From contig NZ_RXFQ01000005.1 of the NCBI RefSeq assembly GCF_003951285.1, forward strand, positions 8,001-72,000: 64,000 nt of DNA, read 5' to 3'. The position numbers and the translations under genes are program-made. Positions 44,441 to 54,927 of the stretch are shown one piece after another. How positions within the stretch are numbered: position 1 is the first letter of the stretch; the number at the start of each line of letters is the position of its first letter. This DNA is from Variovorax beijingensis. GTDB lineage: Bacteria > Pseudomonadota > Gammaproteobacteria > Burkholderiales > Burkholderiaceae_C. Under the pieces are notes generated by a model. The model was not told the origin of the DNA. It ran no database searches and worked only from the letters and a program-made list of their open reading frames with translations.

Positions 44441-44656
44441 GGTCTTTCCTCCAGGTTGCGTCGGGTACCGGGTTTGCCGGAAAAGCGAACCTTCGTTCTC
44501 AACAGTGTGGGAGGGCGGTCTGCACGGCGCATCACGCAAATGCACGATGCGCGGCGACCGGCGAAGCGGTAGTAGGTACCCCTTGCGCGTTGACACCCGG
44601 CGGCGCGGGCGCGCATCATGGCCGCGGGAAAAACCGGCAGGCCAGGGAGGCATCAC

Positions 44657-45739
44657 ATGAACCGGAATCTCGCACTGCGCCGCACGCTCGACGCCATCGC
44701 GCACCTGGACGATCCGCAGCCGCCATGGCGCGACCTGCTGCAAGGCATGCAGCAGGTGATCGGCGGCGACAGCGCCACCTTCATCCTGCTGGAACGCGGC
44801 AGCGAGCTGCTGAGCTTCCAGCAGGTCAATGTTTCACCGGCCGCCGAGCGCGAATACATGCAGCATTTCTGCGCCCACGACATCCTGATTCCGCCGACCC
44901 TCGGCGCCGCGCCTGGAAGCTGGTTCGACACGCACGAGATGTTCTCGCCGGCCTTTCTCTCGAAGAATCTTTACTACGCCGACTTCATGTGCCGCCATGG
45001 CGCGCGCCAGATGCTGGCCTGCATCCTCGACGAGGGCCCGCAGCGGCGCGGCGGCCTCACGGTGCAGCGCAGCACGGCCGCGCATGCGCGCCGCCTGCTC
45101 GACAGCACGCGGATCCGCCGCGTCACCCAGGCGCTGCGCCAGGGGCTGGCGCGCCGCGACGAGCGCGCCCGGCTGTGGCTCGGCGGCGCCGAATCCGCGT
45201 TTGCGGCCTTCGGCGAGGCGGTCTTGCTGGTGACGCCCGCGGGCACAGTGCTGCGCGCATCGGCCGGCGCGCAGGAGTTCTTCGGCACCAGCCGCTCGCT
45301 GCGCCCGCGCGGCCAGCGGCTCTGGCATCCGGATGCGCAGACACAGCAGGCGCTGGCGGCCGGCCTTCGGCTGGCGGCGCAATCGCGTCAGCGGGTCTGC
45401 CTGCCCATCTCCGGCGGACCGGCAGGCCTGCAAGAACTGGAAATGGCACGCGCCGCGCCGCAACTGAGCCTGGGCGAGGAGGTGCTGGTACTGGTGCGCA
45501 TCCGCCTCGGCCGTTCGCAGGCGACGCCCTCGATCGACAGCCTCTGCGGCGCCTTCGGCATCACCCCTGCCGAGGCGCGCGTGCTGGCGGCGCTCGTCGC
45601 GGGCCAGTCGCCCAAGCAGCATGCCGGCGCGCAGGGCGTGTCGGTGCACACGGTGCGCAGCCAGCTCGGCTCGCTGATGGCCAAGATGGGCTGCACGCGG
45701 CAGGTCGAGCTGGTGCGCAAGGCGCTGCTTGCGTCCTAG
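44657..45739 (+). CDS. LuxR-family helix-turn-helix transcriptional regulator
   Basis: The 360-residue protein has a C-terminal LuxR/GerE-type helix-turn-helix (FGITPAEARVLAALVAGQSP, then GVSVHTVRSQLGSLMAKMG) and a long N-terminal sensory region. That region has a GAF/PAS-like part but no recognised autoinducer-binding motif. The ATG at 44657 has AGGGAGG six bases upstream, while the earlier in-frame ATG at 44618 has none. It is divergent from the lipoprotein pair, a plausible target, and convergent with chpA. Confidence 0.88.
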   Translation: MNRNLALRRTLDAIAHLDDPQPPWRDLLQGMQQVIGGDSATFILLERGSELLSFQQVNVSPAAEREYMQHFCAHDILIPPTLGAAPGSWFDTHEMFSPAFLSKNLYYADFMCRHGARQMLACILDEGPQRRGGLTVQRSTAAHARRLLDSTRIRRVTQALRQGLARRDERARLWLGGAESAFAAFGEAVLLVTPAGTVLRASAGAQEFFGTSRSLRPRGQRLWHPDAQTQQALAAGLRLAAQSRQRVCLPISGGPAGLQELEMARAAPQLSLGEEVLVLVRIRLGRSQATPSIDSLCGAFGITPAEARVLAALVAGQSPKQHAGAQGVSVHTVRSQLGSLMAKMGCTRQVELVRKALLAS

Positions 45740-45768
45740 GCTTCAGGACGGCCGGCCGCGGCCCCGGC

Positions 45769-48700
45769 TCAGGCCACTGCCAGCGTGGCGGCAGGCTCGC
45801 TGGTGTAGCTGCGCACCAGGCGCAGCAGTTCTTCTTCCGAGTAGGGCTTGCCGAGGTAGTGGTTCACGCCCAGCGTGCGCGCGTAGTCGCGGTGCTTCTC
45901 GGCGATGCGCGAGGTGATCATGATGATCGGCAGGCCGGCCATCGAATCGTCCGCGCGGATGTTGCGCGCCAGGTCGAAGCCGTCCATGCGCGGCATCTCG
46001 ATGTCCGACAGCACCACGGCCGGGCGCTCCTGCTGCAGGCGTTCGAGCGCCTGCAGGCCGTCGGCCGCGAGCGACACGCGATAGCCTTCGCGCTGCAGCA
46101 GGCGCTGCGTCACGCGGCGCACGGTGATGGAGTCGTCGACCACCAGCACCAGCGGCACCTGCGGCGCCGCGGGGGCCAGCATCGGCAACGGCTCCTGCGG
46201 CGCACCATGGTCGGCGCCGGCGGCATGCGCGGGCGCGGCCAGCGCAGCGGCCTGGCGCTCGCGCGCCTGTTCGCCATGCACCGCGGCCACCGCCACCGGG
46301 TTGTAGATGAGCGCCACCGCGCCCGAAGCCAGCACCGAGATGCCCGCCAGGCCCGGCAACCGGGCCAGCTGCGGCCCGAGGTTCTTGACCACGACTTCCT
46401 GGTTGCCCAGCACTTCGTCCACATGCAGGCCGACCCGCTGCGCCGCGCTTCGCACGATCACGACGGTGTTGTTCCTGCTCGTGGGATGCTCGCTGCGCGC
46501 GGAGGCCTGCAGCAATGCGCCGGCCCAGTAGAAGGGCACCTGCTCGCTGCCGAACGGATGGCTGTTGTGCAGGTAGGCGGCCTCGAGCTCGGCGCTGCTC
46601 ACGCGCTGCACCAGTTCGACCAGGTTCGACGGCACGCCGATCGACACCTCGCCGGCGCGCAGCATCACCACGTGCGTCACCGCGGTGGTGAGCGGCAGCA
46701 CCAGCTTGAAGGTGGTGCCCTGGCCTGCCACGCTGCGCGTCTCGATGCGGCCGCCGAGCGCGGCGATCTGCGCGCGCACCACGTCCATGCCGATGCCGCG
46801 GCCGGCCAGCTCGGACACCTGTCCGGCGGTCGAGAAGCCGGGCTTGAAGATCAGTTCGGTGGCTTCCTCGGGCGAGAGTTCCTGGCCGGGCGCAAGCAGG
46901 CCGAGCGTGCGGGCGCGCTCGGCGATGCGGCCGTGGTCGAGGCCGGCGCCGTCGTCGCGGAAGCTCACCGAGACGTCGTTGCCCTCCTGGTGCAGGTCGA
47001 TCACGATCAGGCCGTTGGCGTCCTTGCCGGCCTTTTCGCGCGCCGCCGGGTCCTCGATGCCGTGCGCCACGCAGTTGCGCAGCAGATGTTCGAAGGCGGG
47101 CGTCATGCGGTCGAGCACGCCGCGGTCCATTTCGATGGAGCCGCCGACGATGTCCAGGCGCACCTGCTTGCCGGTGTCCTTGGAGGCCTGGCGCACCACG
47201 CGGTAGAGGCGGTCGGAGATGCCCTCGAACTCCACCATGCGCGTGCGCAGCAGGCCGCGCTGCAGTTCGCGCGTCTGGCGCGCCTGCACGCTGAGGTCGT
47301 CTTCCGTGGCCTGCACCGTCTTTTGCAGCGTGCGCTGCACGGTGGCCACGTCGTTCACCGACTCGGCCATCATGCGCGTGAGTTCCTGCACGCGGGTGAA
47401 GCGGTCGAACTCCAGCGGGTCGAAGCTCTGCTGCGAATCCTTGGCCTGGGCCAGGCGCGACTGCATCTGGCTTTCGGCCTGCACCTCGATGTCGCGCAGC
47501 TGCTGGCGCAGGCGGTCGAGGTTGCCCGTGAGGTCGGAGAGCGAGCCGCGCAGCTGGCCGAGTTCGGCCTCCAGGCGCGATCGCGTGATGATGACCTCGC
47601 CGGTCTGCGCCACCAGGCGGTCGAGCAGCTGGGTGCGGATGCGCACGGCCTGGCTCGACACCGCACGCAGCGGTGCCAGCAGCGCGGGGGCCGGACGCGG
47701 CAGCAGCGATGGCGCGGCGGCGGTTTCCGCGGACGCGCTGGCGTTCTCGTCGGCGGCGGCCAGTGTCTCGTCGTTGGCGGACACACCCGATTCGGCAGGA
47801 ACCTGCACCAGCTGCACGCCCGGCGAGGTCACCGAGGCCGTCGCCACCAGCTGGGCCACTTCGGCCTGGGTGGCATCGTCCGCGGCGCGCAGGGCGTCGA
47901 AGGTGGCCTGCAGCGCATCGAGGCGCATGAGCAGCTTCTCGATCTCGGCCCGGTCGGCGCCGCCCTGGGTGCCCAGCACTTCGATCTCGGACTCCATGCG
48001 GTGCGCGCGCTCTCCAAGGCGCATGGCGCCGGCCAGCCGGGCGCTGCCCTTGAGCGTGTGCAGCGTGCGCAGCACCGAGGCGCGCGGCGCGCTGTCGTCG
48101 GGGTGGTGCGCCCATTGGCGCAGCGCCTGGCCCAGCTGGGGCAGCAGCTCCGCCGCTTCTTCCTCGAAGATCGGGAACAGGTCGACGTCGACCGCATCGG
48201 CCATGTCGATGGCGTCTTCGGAATCGTCCAGCGCCACGTCGGCCACGTTGCCCTGCGCCACCAGGTGCTGGAGCGGACGGGTCTCGACGCGCGCGGCGGC
48301 CTCGGCCGGCATTGGCGCGGCAGCAATGTCGCGCAGCGCCTGCAGCGTTCCTTCGGACGGCTCGCGCAGGAAACCGACGGCAAACTGGTGCAGCAGGCGG
48401 CGCAGCTCGTCGGCCGCGGCCACCAGCACCACGCCCTGTTCGCGCGAGCCGCTGCCCTGCATCTGCAGATGCTGCAGCGCGGCTTCGAGCAGGCGCGCCA
48501 TGCCCGAGAGGCTGTGGAAGCCGACCGTGGCCGAGCTGCCGGCCAGCGAATGTGCGAGCGCAACGGTCGAGTCGGACAGCCGCTCGTGCGATTCGAGCGC
48601 CCACTCGCCCACTTCGGTGGCGAGCTGCCTGGACCACTCGTCGGCCTCGTTGAGGTAGACGTTGTAGAGCGCAATGCCGATGCGCAGCGGCCCGATGACC

Positions 48701-51700
48701 TTCACCTGGTCTTCGGCACCGGAGGCAGCGGCGGCTTCGGCGGTTTCCTCGGCCTCGACCGGCGCCGCGGTTTCTTCGGCGGCGGCGGGCGTAGCTTCCG
48801 CAACCTGGGCCGATGCTTCATCGGCAACGGCGGCTTCTTCAGGCTCCAGCAGCAGGGCCGGCGCGGCCACGGGCTCTTCGGCGGGCACCGCTGGTGCGGG
48901 CTCTTCCGCCGGCACCGGTGCGGGCTCCTCGGCAAGCGCCACGGGCTCGTCTGCCTTCGCTGGCACGATCTCGGTCGCCCAGTCGAGGTCGGGCAGCCCG
49001 TCCAGGGCTGGAGATTCGGGCGTATCGGCGGCCGGTGCCGGCTCGACGGCGGGTTCCGCCGTGAAGCGGGCGATCGACTGGACCGGCGCCTGCGCATTCG
49101 CGGGCGCAAGAAAATCGAAGTCGGCGCTGTGGTCGAAGGCCTCGAGCGCGTCGGCATCCGGCGTCGGCCGGGATTCGAAGTCGAGGAAATCGGTGGAAGC
49201 GAAATCGTCGTCGGCTTCGGGCTTTGCCGCGGCCGGCGGCGTTTGCGGCGGCAGCAGTTCGAATTCCGCGGCGGGTGCCGCTTCCACCGGCGCTGCGGGG
49301 GAAAGCGACAGGTCGGGCAGTTCCGGAAGCTCCGGCAGCTGGGCGAGTTCCGGCAGTTGCGCGGGTTCCGGCGCCGGCGCGGGAGCGGCCGGCTGCGGCT
49401 CCGCGGCAATGTGGCGCGCGGCCACGGCCAGGGCGTCGGCATCGGCGACCCACGTGGGGGCGGCGGGCACGGGTTCGCCCGCCAGCAGCGCGTTGGCGAC
49501 GCGGCTGAAATGCGCCGCTTGCCAGCCGTGCTGGGCACCGGACGCAATGGCCTCGACCCACTGGCTGAACTCCTCGAGCGCCTTGCGGGTGCCGGTGAGC
49601 AGGTCGGGCGTGGCGTCGCGCTGGTCAGCCAGCCAGGTGTTGAGCACCTGCTCGAAGGACCAGGCGGCATCGCCGAAGTCGGTCAGGCCGACCATGCGCG
49701 AGCTGCCCTTGAGCGTATGGAACGCGCGCCGCAGGATGGTGAGTTCCTCGGTGTCGTCGGGGTGGCTGCCCAGCTCGTCGATGGCGGCCAGGCCGTTCTG
49801 CACCACCTCGCGGGCTTCGTCGAGGAAGATGTTCTGCAGGTCGTCTTCTTCGAGCTCGGTCACCTCGGTATCGGGCAGGGCCGCGGGACCGGCGATCTTG
49901 TGGGTCCAGCTGTCGGCCTTGCGGCTGAACTCCTCGATCGGCGAGACCTTCGCCTTGCGGTTGGGCGTGGCGAGCGCGGCGAGCTTGGAGGCGATCTGGG
50001 CATCGACCTCCTCGATGCTGAGCACCGCTTCGGCGGCCGCGGGCGCGGCGCCGGGGGCCGCGGCTTCCGCGGCGGTGCTGTCGGCGGCCTGGCGGCCCAT
50101 CAGCGGCTTGAGTTCGCCGGCATCGGCGTCGAACACGAACAGGCGCTTGGCGAGCGTCGGCTGGTAGCCCAGCATGTCGATCAGGAAGCCCAGCGCGCCC
50201 AGGTTGTTGCCGAGCGCATCGAAGCTCTGCATCTCCTCGACCGGCGATGCGTTGCCCACCAGCATCTGCTCGACGTCGTCGCGCATGCGCTGCACGGTGC
50301 TGGCGGCCTGGTCGAGCCCCAGCACCGAGAACACGCCGCGCATCTGCAGCAGCTGGCTCGGCACGGTGCGCAGCAAGGCCTTCTCGGCGGGGCGGCGGAA
50401 ATACTGGTCGAGCGATTTCTCGAGCTCGCTCAGGTGGCTGCGCAGTTCGTCGACCACGGTGCCCATGGTCTGGCGGTCGCTCACGCGCCGGTACAGGTCC
50501 TCCATCCAGGGCTCGAGCGGCTCCGAATGCCCGCCTGCGCGCACGCGCTCGATGCGGCCGGCCAGCTGCAGGGTGCGGGAAGTGAGCTGCGGATCGCTCG
50601 GGTCCAGGTCTTCGAGCGCGGCTTCCAGGTAGAGCACCGAGGTGGCGACTTCCATCGCCAGCTCGGTATCGGGCGGCTGGCTGGAGCGCACCGAGGCGTC
50701 GACCGCATGGGTGAGCGCCTCCACCATCGGCAGGATGGGCGGATGGAGCTTCTGCAGCGATTCGCCCAGCTGCGCGAAGGTGTCGGCCACCTGGCGCGTG
50801 CGGGTGATGTCGCCGCCCGAAAGCGCCGACCACATTTCCTTGGCGGTTTCGATGCGCTTGCGCGCCTGCGCCAGCACCAGCGGGTCGTAGCGGCCGAACT
50901 GCTCGACCGTGTAGTCGACCTGCTGCTCGCCGGCCACGCCCCAGGCGGTACGGACGGTGCGCAGGGTGGCGGCTTCGTCCTGTGCGCCGGGCACGGCCTG
51001 GGCGCAGAAGAACAGCAGGTCCTGGCCCAGGCGGTCGGACACCGCGCTGTCGCCGCGCGCCAGGGTGGCGTACTGCAGCAGCACGCGGGAAGCGGCGCGC
51101 TTCACATACGAATCGGCGGGAATCAGGCCCAGCGCCAGGGCCTCGAAGAAGCCTGCGGCCAGCGTCCAGAAGCTGGCGACGCGGGGCAGCAGCGCACCGC
51201 GCCCGAGCCCCAGGCACAGTGCATGCAGCCGCCGCGCGGCCTGCGGATCGCCGGTCTTGACCAGCTGCAGCACCTCTCGGTCGAGCCGCGAGCGTACGGC
51301 CGGGTCATAGCTGACGGCGGCCTGGGTCAGCGCGGGCCGCACTTCGACCCAGCGCCAGGCAGTGCTCCACAGGTCCGCCGGATGAACGCGCTCGTTGCCG
51401 ACCAGTTCGAGCACGTCGCGGTATTGCGGGAACAGCGCCACCGACGACACGGCCTTGCCGGCCAGGAGCGCGTTGAGGAAATCGGTGACGGCAAAGCCGG
51501 CGCGCTCGATCTTCTGGACCGCGCTGTCGGTGCAACGCTGCGGCTCGGCGATGAAGCCCTGCACCGCAAACTCGATGGCGCCGAGCACCAGCGCAGGTGC
51601 GGTGTTGCCCACCATCTGCAGCGCGCCCACGGATTGGTGCAGCTGCTGGCGGGCCACCTGCAGCGGGCCGCTTTCGAGCTCCGAGGCATTGCCCACGTCG

Positions 51701-51840
51701 CGCACGAAGCGCCGCAGCGACTTGCCGACGCTGTCGAGGGATTTCTGGATTTCTCCCAGAACCCAGGCCAGCGGCCCAAGGTCTTCGGTGGCCGGCACGT
51801 TGCCAGCGAGGGGGGCCGTGGCAGGGGTTTGAGTCGACAC
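45769..51840 (-). CDS. chpA: Hybrid chemosensory histidine kinase ChpA/PilL with multiple Hpt domains
   Basis: The 2023-residue CheA-like kinase controls type IV pilus motility. The N-terminal half carries degenerate Hpt-like helices and then three canonical phosphotransfer sites: HTLKGSSRMVGL (near residue 710), HSLAGSSATVG (near 1100) and HTLKGSARLAGA (near 1265). A long Ala/Glu/Pro-rich linker separates the first two. The kinase core follows (dimerisation helices, HLLRNCVAHGIEDP N box, GRGIGMDVV G2 box), then a CheW-like domain (VVMLRAGEVSIGVPSNLVEL) and a C-terminal receiver (VVDDSITVRRVTQRLL, LSDIEMPRMDGF). It is the last gene of rubredoxin-pilG-pilH-pilI-pilJ-chpA; the gap from pilJ contains an interspersed repeat. 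Confidence 0.95.
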   Translation of the reverse strand: MSTQTPATAPLAGNVPATEDLGPLAWVLGEIQKSLDSVGKSLRRFVRDVGNASELESGPLQVARQQLHQSVGALQMVGNTAPALVLGAIEFAVQGFIAEPQRCTDSAVQKIERAGFAVTDFLNALLAGKAVSSVALFPQYRDVLELVGNERVHPADLWSTAWRWVEVRPALTQAAVSYDPAVRSRLDREVLQLVKTGDPQAARRLHALCLGLGRGALLPRVASFWTLAAGFFEALALGLIPADSYVKRAASRVLLQYATLARGDSAVSDRLGQDLLFFCAQAVPGAQDEAATLRTVRTAWGVAGEQQVDYTVEQFGRYDPLVLAQARKRIETAKEMWSALSGGDITRTRQVADTFAQLGESLQKLHPPILPMVEALTHAVDASVRSSQPPDTELAMEVATSVLYLEAALEDLDPSDPQLTSRTLQLAGRIERVRAGGHSEPLEPWMEDLYRRVSDRQTMGTVVDELRSHLSELEKSLDQYFRRPAEKALLRTVPSQLLQMRGVFSVLGLDQAASTVQRMRDDVEQMLVGNASPVEEMQSFDALGNNLGALGFLIDMLGYQPTLAKRLFVFDADAGELKPLMGRQAADSTAAEAAAPGAAPAAAEAVLSIEEVDAQIASKLAALATPNRKAKVSPIEEFSRKADSWTHKIAGPAALPDTEVTELEEDDLQNIFLDEAREVVQNGLAAIDELGSHPDDTEELTILRRAFHTLKGSSRMVGLTDFGDAAWSFEQVLNTWLADQRDATPDLLTGTRKALEEFSQWVEAIASGAQHGWQAAHFSRVANALLAGEPVPAAPTWVADADALAVAARHIAAEPQPAAPAPAPEPAQLPELAQLPELPELPDLSLSPAAPVEAAPAAEFELLPPQTPPAAAKPEADDDFASTDFLDFESRPTPDADALEAFDHSADFDFLAPANAQAPVQSIARFTAEPAVEPAPAADTPESPALDGLPDLDWATEIVPAKADEPVALAEEPAPVPAEEPAPAVPAEEPVAAPALLLEPEEAAVADEASAQVAEATPAAAEETAAPVEAEETAEAAAASGAEDQVKVIGPLRIGIALYNVYLNEADEWSRQLATEVGEWALESHERLSDSTVALAHSLAGSSATVGFHSLSGMARLLEAALQHLQMQGSGSREQGVVLVAAADELRRLLHQFAVGFLREPSEGTLQALRDIAAAPMPAEAAARVETRPLQHLVAQGNVADVALDDSEDAIDMADAVDVDLFPIFEEEAAELLPQLGQALRQWAHHPDDSAPRASVLRTLHTLKGSARLAGAMRLGERAHRMESEIEVLGTQGGADRAEIEKLLMRLDALQATFDALRAADDATQAEVAQLVATASVTSPGVQLVQVPAESGVSANDETLAAADENASASAETAAAPSLLPRPAPALLAPLRAVSSQAVRIRTQLLDRLVAQTGEVIITRSRLEAELGQLRGSLSDLTGNLDRLRQQLRDIEVQAESQMQSRLAQAKDSQQSFDPLEFDRFTRVQELTRMMAESVNDVATVQRTLQKTVQATEDDLSVQARQTRELQRGLLRTRMVEFEGISDRLYRVVRQASKDTGKQVRLDIVGGSIEMDRGVLDRMTPAFEHLLRNCVAHGIEDPAAREKAGKDANGLIVIDLHQEGNDVSVSFRDDGAGLDHGRIAERARTLGLLAPGQELSPEEATELIFKPGFSTAGQVSELAGRGIGMDVVRAQIAALGGRIETRSVAGQGTTFKLVLPLTTAVTHVVMLRAGEVSIGVPSNLVELVQRVSSAELEAAYLHNSHPFGSEQVPFYWAGALLQASARSEHPTSRNNTVVIVRSAAQRVGLHVDEVLGNQEVVVKNLGPQLARLPGLAGISVLASGAVALIYNPVAVAAVHGEQARERQAAALAAPAHAAGADHGAPQEPLPMLAPAAPQVPLVLVVDDSITVRRVTQRLLQREGYRVSLAADGLQALERLQQERPAVVLSDIEMPRMDGFDLARNIRADDSMAGLPIIMITSRIAEKHRDYARTLGVNHYLGKPYSEEELLRLVRSYTSEPAATLAVA

Positions 51841-51921
51841 GTTGGATGCTCGCCGTTTTCTTGACTGTCAGTTTTCCACTGGGCGCTGCGCGCCCCGAAT
51901 GCACGAAGTCATCGCGGCCAC

Positions 51922-52016
51922 TTCGTGAAACACCGCAGAACCGGCTTTGCCGGGCTGCTGGTGTTGCCCCCGGAAGGGGGTTGGCGAAGCGACACGAAGT
52001 GCGCGAAGACTGGGGG
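51922..52016 (-). repeat. Interspersed intergenic repeat, copy B (95 bp)
   Basis: Full-length copy lying between the pilJ stop and chpA, starting about 10 bases after the pilJ stop when read on the minus strand. It contains the central CCGGCTTTGCCGG hairpin and CCCCCGGAAGGGGG stem, and ends in CACGAAGTGCGCGAAGACTG like the other copies. Confidence 0.92.
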
Positions 52017-52025
52017 AGAGCTTCA

Positions 52026-54332
52026 TCAGGCGATCTTGAATCGGGCCACCGAGCGGCGCAGTTCCTCGGCCATCTGGGACAGCTCGCGCACCTGCTGGGC
52101 GGTGTTGCGGGTACCTTCTCCGGTCTGCTCGGTCACGGCAAAGATGTGCTGGATGTTGGCGGCCACCACGTTGGCCGAATCGGCCTCGCGGGAAGCGGAC
52201 TGCGAAATCTGCTCGATGAGGTCTGCAAGCCGGCGCGACACGCGGTCGATCTCGGACAGCGCGGTACCGGCATTGTCGGACAGCTTGGCCCCTTCGACCA
52301 CACCCTGCGTGGAACGCTCCATGGCGCCCACCGCATCCTGCGTGTCGGTCTGAATGGCCTTCACCAGCGCCGAGATCTGGCGCGTGGCGTCGGCGGAGCG
52401 TTCAGCCAGGCGCTGCACTTCTTCGGCCACCACCGAGAAGCCGCGGCCGGCTTCACCGGCCGATGCGGCCTGGATGGCGGCGTTCAGCGCCAGCACGTTC
52501 GTCTGCTCGGTAATGTCCGAGATCAGCTCGGTGATTTCGCCGATCTCCTGCGACGACTCGCCCAGGCGCTTGATGCGCTTGGAGGTTTCCTGGATCTGGT
52601 CGCGGATGGAGTTCATGCCGCCGATGGCGTTCTGCACGGCCTGCAGGCCCGAGGACGCAGCCTGCAGCGACTGGCGCGCCACCGTGGCGGACTCCTGCGC
52701 CTGCGAGGACACACCGTTGATCCGCTCGGCCATGGTCACCACCGACTGGCCGGTTTCGCGAATCTCGCGCAGCTGCTCGGTCGAGGCAGCGAGCAGTTCG
52801 GTCGAGGTGCTTTCCACCTGCGAGGTGGTCTGCGCCACGCGGGTGGCCGTGTTCTGCACGTTGCCCACCAGCAGGCGCAGTTCTTCCACCGTGTAGTTCA
52901 CCGAGTCGGCGATGGCGCCGGTGATGTCCTCGGTCACGGTGGCTTCCTGCGTCAGGTCGCCTTCGGCCACCGTCTGCAGTTCGTTCATCAGCCGAAGAAT
53001 GGCGGCCTGGTTGGCATTGTTGATGCGGCCGGCCTCTTCGCTGGCCTGCTCGGCCGCGAGACGCTCGCGCTCGGCCACGACAGCACGTTCGCGGCCTTCG
53101 CGCACCTGCACGAAACCGATGGCGCCGGCCAGCGCCAGGGCGGCCAGCGAGAGCACGAACAGCATCACGATCGTTCCGGCGCCGAGACCCGTGCGTGCGG
53201 ACAGCTTGTCCTGCAGCTCGCCGAGCGATTTGCGCAGCGGTTCGCTGTCGGTCAGGATGGAGGCCTGCGCCTCGCGCGCGGCCACCAGGCCCTGCAGGTT
53301 GCCCAGAATGGCCGAGGCCTGCGTGCGCATCTGCTCGTAGGTCTTGAGAATGGCTGCGAGCTGCTCGCGGGTCTGCGGGTCTTTCGAGCCGGGGAAGCGC
53401 TGCTGCGCATTGCCGTCGAGCAAGCCGCGCGTGGTTTCCTGGAAGGTGTTCAGGTCCTTGCCGAGCAGGAACACGGCGTCGGGGTTCACGCCCTCGACCG
53501 TGAAGAATTCGTTGGTCGACTTGCCGATGCGCTGGGTCAGCATGACGAGCTGGCCGGCCGCCGAAATTTCAGGCAGCGTGGCGTTCTGCTGCATCTTCAG
53601 CGAAGCGACGGTTTCCGTCATTTCGAGCAGCGCGGACGACTGCTGGTTGATGTCGCGCAGAGCGGCGCCCACCTGGGTCAGGATCTGGCGCTGGGCCAGC
53701 ACGACCTTGGCGCTGGCATCGGCACGGACAACCAGGGGGTTGATCTTGGCCATGTCCTCGTCGTACTGGTTGCCCACGCGCTCCAGGCGCAGGGCGTCGT
53801 CGCCGTTGGTCAGGCCCTGCACGCGGCGCGTGAGGTCGTCGGCGCTGTCCTTCACTTCGACGAATGCGGGGGCGCTGCCCACGAGGGCCTGGGAGATCGA
53901 TTTTGCGAGCCGCTGCGACTGCATCAGCGACTGGCCGGTGGCGGCCACCTGCTGCGCAAGGCGCTCGGCGCGAAGAATGGCGGAGCCGGCCACCAAGAGC
54001 AGCAGCAGCACCACCACCGCGAGCATGATGGCCAGGATGCGCTGCTGGCGCGCCGGGTTCGAACCCGCTCGACCGCCCGCGGCCTGGGCGCTTTCGGGCG
54101 ATGCCGCCTCGTTGGCCGCCTCGCTGCCGCCGAGCATTTCGTCGGCAAAGCCGGCGGGCAGCGGCGCGGCCGGGGCGCCGTCCTTGCGGGCCAGCCGAAT
54201 GGTCTTTTCCTCCAGCGCCTGAACCGTGTCGACGTCGTCGAGCGATATGGAACCGGAGCCGTCGACGCGGGCCTTGTCGTTGCCGCTGTTCGCGGGCAGT
54301 AATTTCTTGAACTTGTCGGCGATCGAGCTCAC
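52026..54332 (-). CDS. pilJ: Methyl-accepting chemotaxis protein PilJ
   Basis: The 768-residue transducer has an acidic cytoplasmic N-terminus, a membrane helix (ILAIMLAVVVLLLLLVAGSA, about 95-115), a periplasmic PilJ-type sensor region and a second membrane helix (IVMLFVLSLAALALAGAIGF, near 390). The signalling tip has NVLALNAAIQAASAGEAGRG and VVAEEVQRLAERSADATRQI. It senses surface or chemical cues for the Pil-Chp pathway and signals through PilI to ChpA. It is encoded between pilI and chpA on the same strand. Confidence 0.96.
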   Translation of the reverse strand: MSSIADKFKKLLPANSGNDKARVDGSGSISLDDVDTVQALEEKTIRLARKDGAPAAPLPAGFADEMLGGSEAANEAASPESAQAAGGRAGSNPARQQRILAIMLAVVVLLLLLVAGSAILRAERLAQQVAATGQSLMQSQRLAKSISQALVGSAPAFVEVKDSADDLTRRVQGLTNGDDALRLERVGNQYDEDMAKINPLVVRADASAKVVLAQRQILTQVGAALRDINQQSSALLEMTETVASLKMQQNATLPEISAAGQLVMLTQRIGKSTNEFFTVEGVNPDAVFLLGKDLNTFQETTRGLLDGNAQQRFPGSKDPQTREQLAAILKTYEQMRTQASAILGNLQGLVAAREAQASILTDSEPLRKSLGELQDKLSARTGLGAGTIVMLFVLSLAALALAGAIGFVQVREGRERAVVAERERLAAEQASEEAGRINNANQAAILRLMNELQTVAEGDLTQEATVTEDITGAIADSVNYTVEELRLLVGNVQNTATRVAQTTSQVESTSTELLAASTEQLREIRETGQSVVTMAERINGVSSQAQESATVARQSLQAASSGLQAVQNAIGGMNSIRDQIQETSKRIKRLGESSQEIGEITELISDITEQTNVLALNAAIQAASAGEAGRGFSVVAEEVQRLAERSADATRQISALVKAIQTDTQDAVGAMERSTQGVVEGAKLSDNAGTALSEIDRVSRRLADLIEQISQSASREADSANVVAANIQHIFAVTEQTGEGTRNTAQQVRELSQMAEELRRSVARFKIA

Positions 54333-54374
54333 GGTCGGTCCTTCAGGTGGTTGTCTTTGGGCTGTGCGGAAGCA

Positions 54375-54908
54375 CTAGGCGCCAATACTCAAAAACTCGG
54401 GTTGCTGCGAAAGCGCCTGCAGGTTGACTTCCTGCCAGCGCTCGCCCGCCGCATCGGTGTACAGATGCCCCAGCCAGGCGGGTGCTTGCGCATCCGGCGG
54501 CTCCGAAGCCGTGAAGGCCTCGGCGCCGCGCAATCCCGCCAGCCGGTCGACCAGCAGTGCGCAGTTCACTTCGAGCAGCTCGTTGAGGGCAACGAGCCGC
54601 GATTGCATGCGGGCCGCCTCGGTGGCGGCCGTGTTGTCCGGCGCGCCGGAAGCGAATGCCGACAGGTGCACCACGCCATAGAGGCCGCCGCGCAGGTTGG
54701 CCACGCCCAGGAACCAGGGCTGCGTGTAGGGCACGGGCTGCGGCGGCGTCCACGGGAAGATTTCTCCCGCGTGGCCGAGTGGGAACAGGTACTTGCCCTC
54801 TCCCGCCTCGACCGCGAGCCACGAGGCGGCGACGCCGGTCGTGCGCGCAGCCTGCAGGCGGCTCGCAAGCCGGGACTGGAAGGCTCGGAGAGCGTCGCGA
54901 TTGGCCAT
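54375..54908 (-). CDS. pilI: CheW-like coupling protein PilI
   Basis: The 177-residue protein has the CheW fold: GVAASWLAVEAGEGKYLFPL, IFPWTPPQPVPYTQPWFLGV, ANLRGGLYGVVHLSAF and LLVDRLAGLRG. It couples the transducer PilJ to the kinase ChpA. It lies 19 bases after pilH and 42 bases before pilJ in the same operon. Confidence 0.93.
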   Translation of the reverse strand: MANRDALRAFQSRLASRLQAARTTGVAASWLAVEAGEGKYLFPLGHAGEIFPWTPPQPVPYTQPWFLGVANLRGGLYGVVHLSAFASGAPDNTAATEAARMQSRLVALNELLEVNCALLVDRLAGLRGAEAFTASEPPDAQAPAWLGHLYTDAAGERWQEVNLQALSQQPEFLSIGA

Positions 54909-54927
54909 GGACTCGGCAGGCGCCTGC

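Noticed and set aside
44590..51864. 2424-codon plus-strand frame opposite chpA
   Set aside because: Shadow frame; its composition mirrors ChpA read antisense and no domain is visible.
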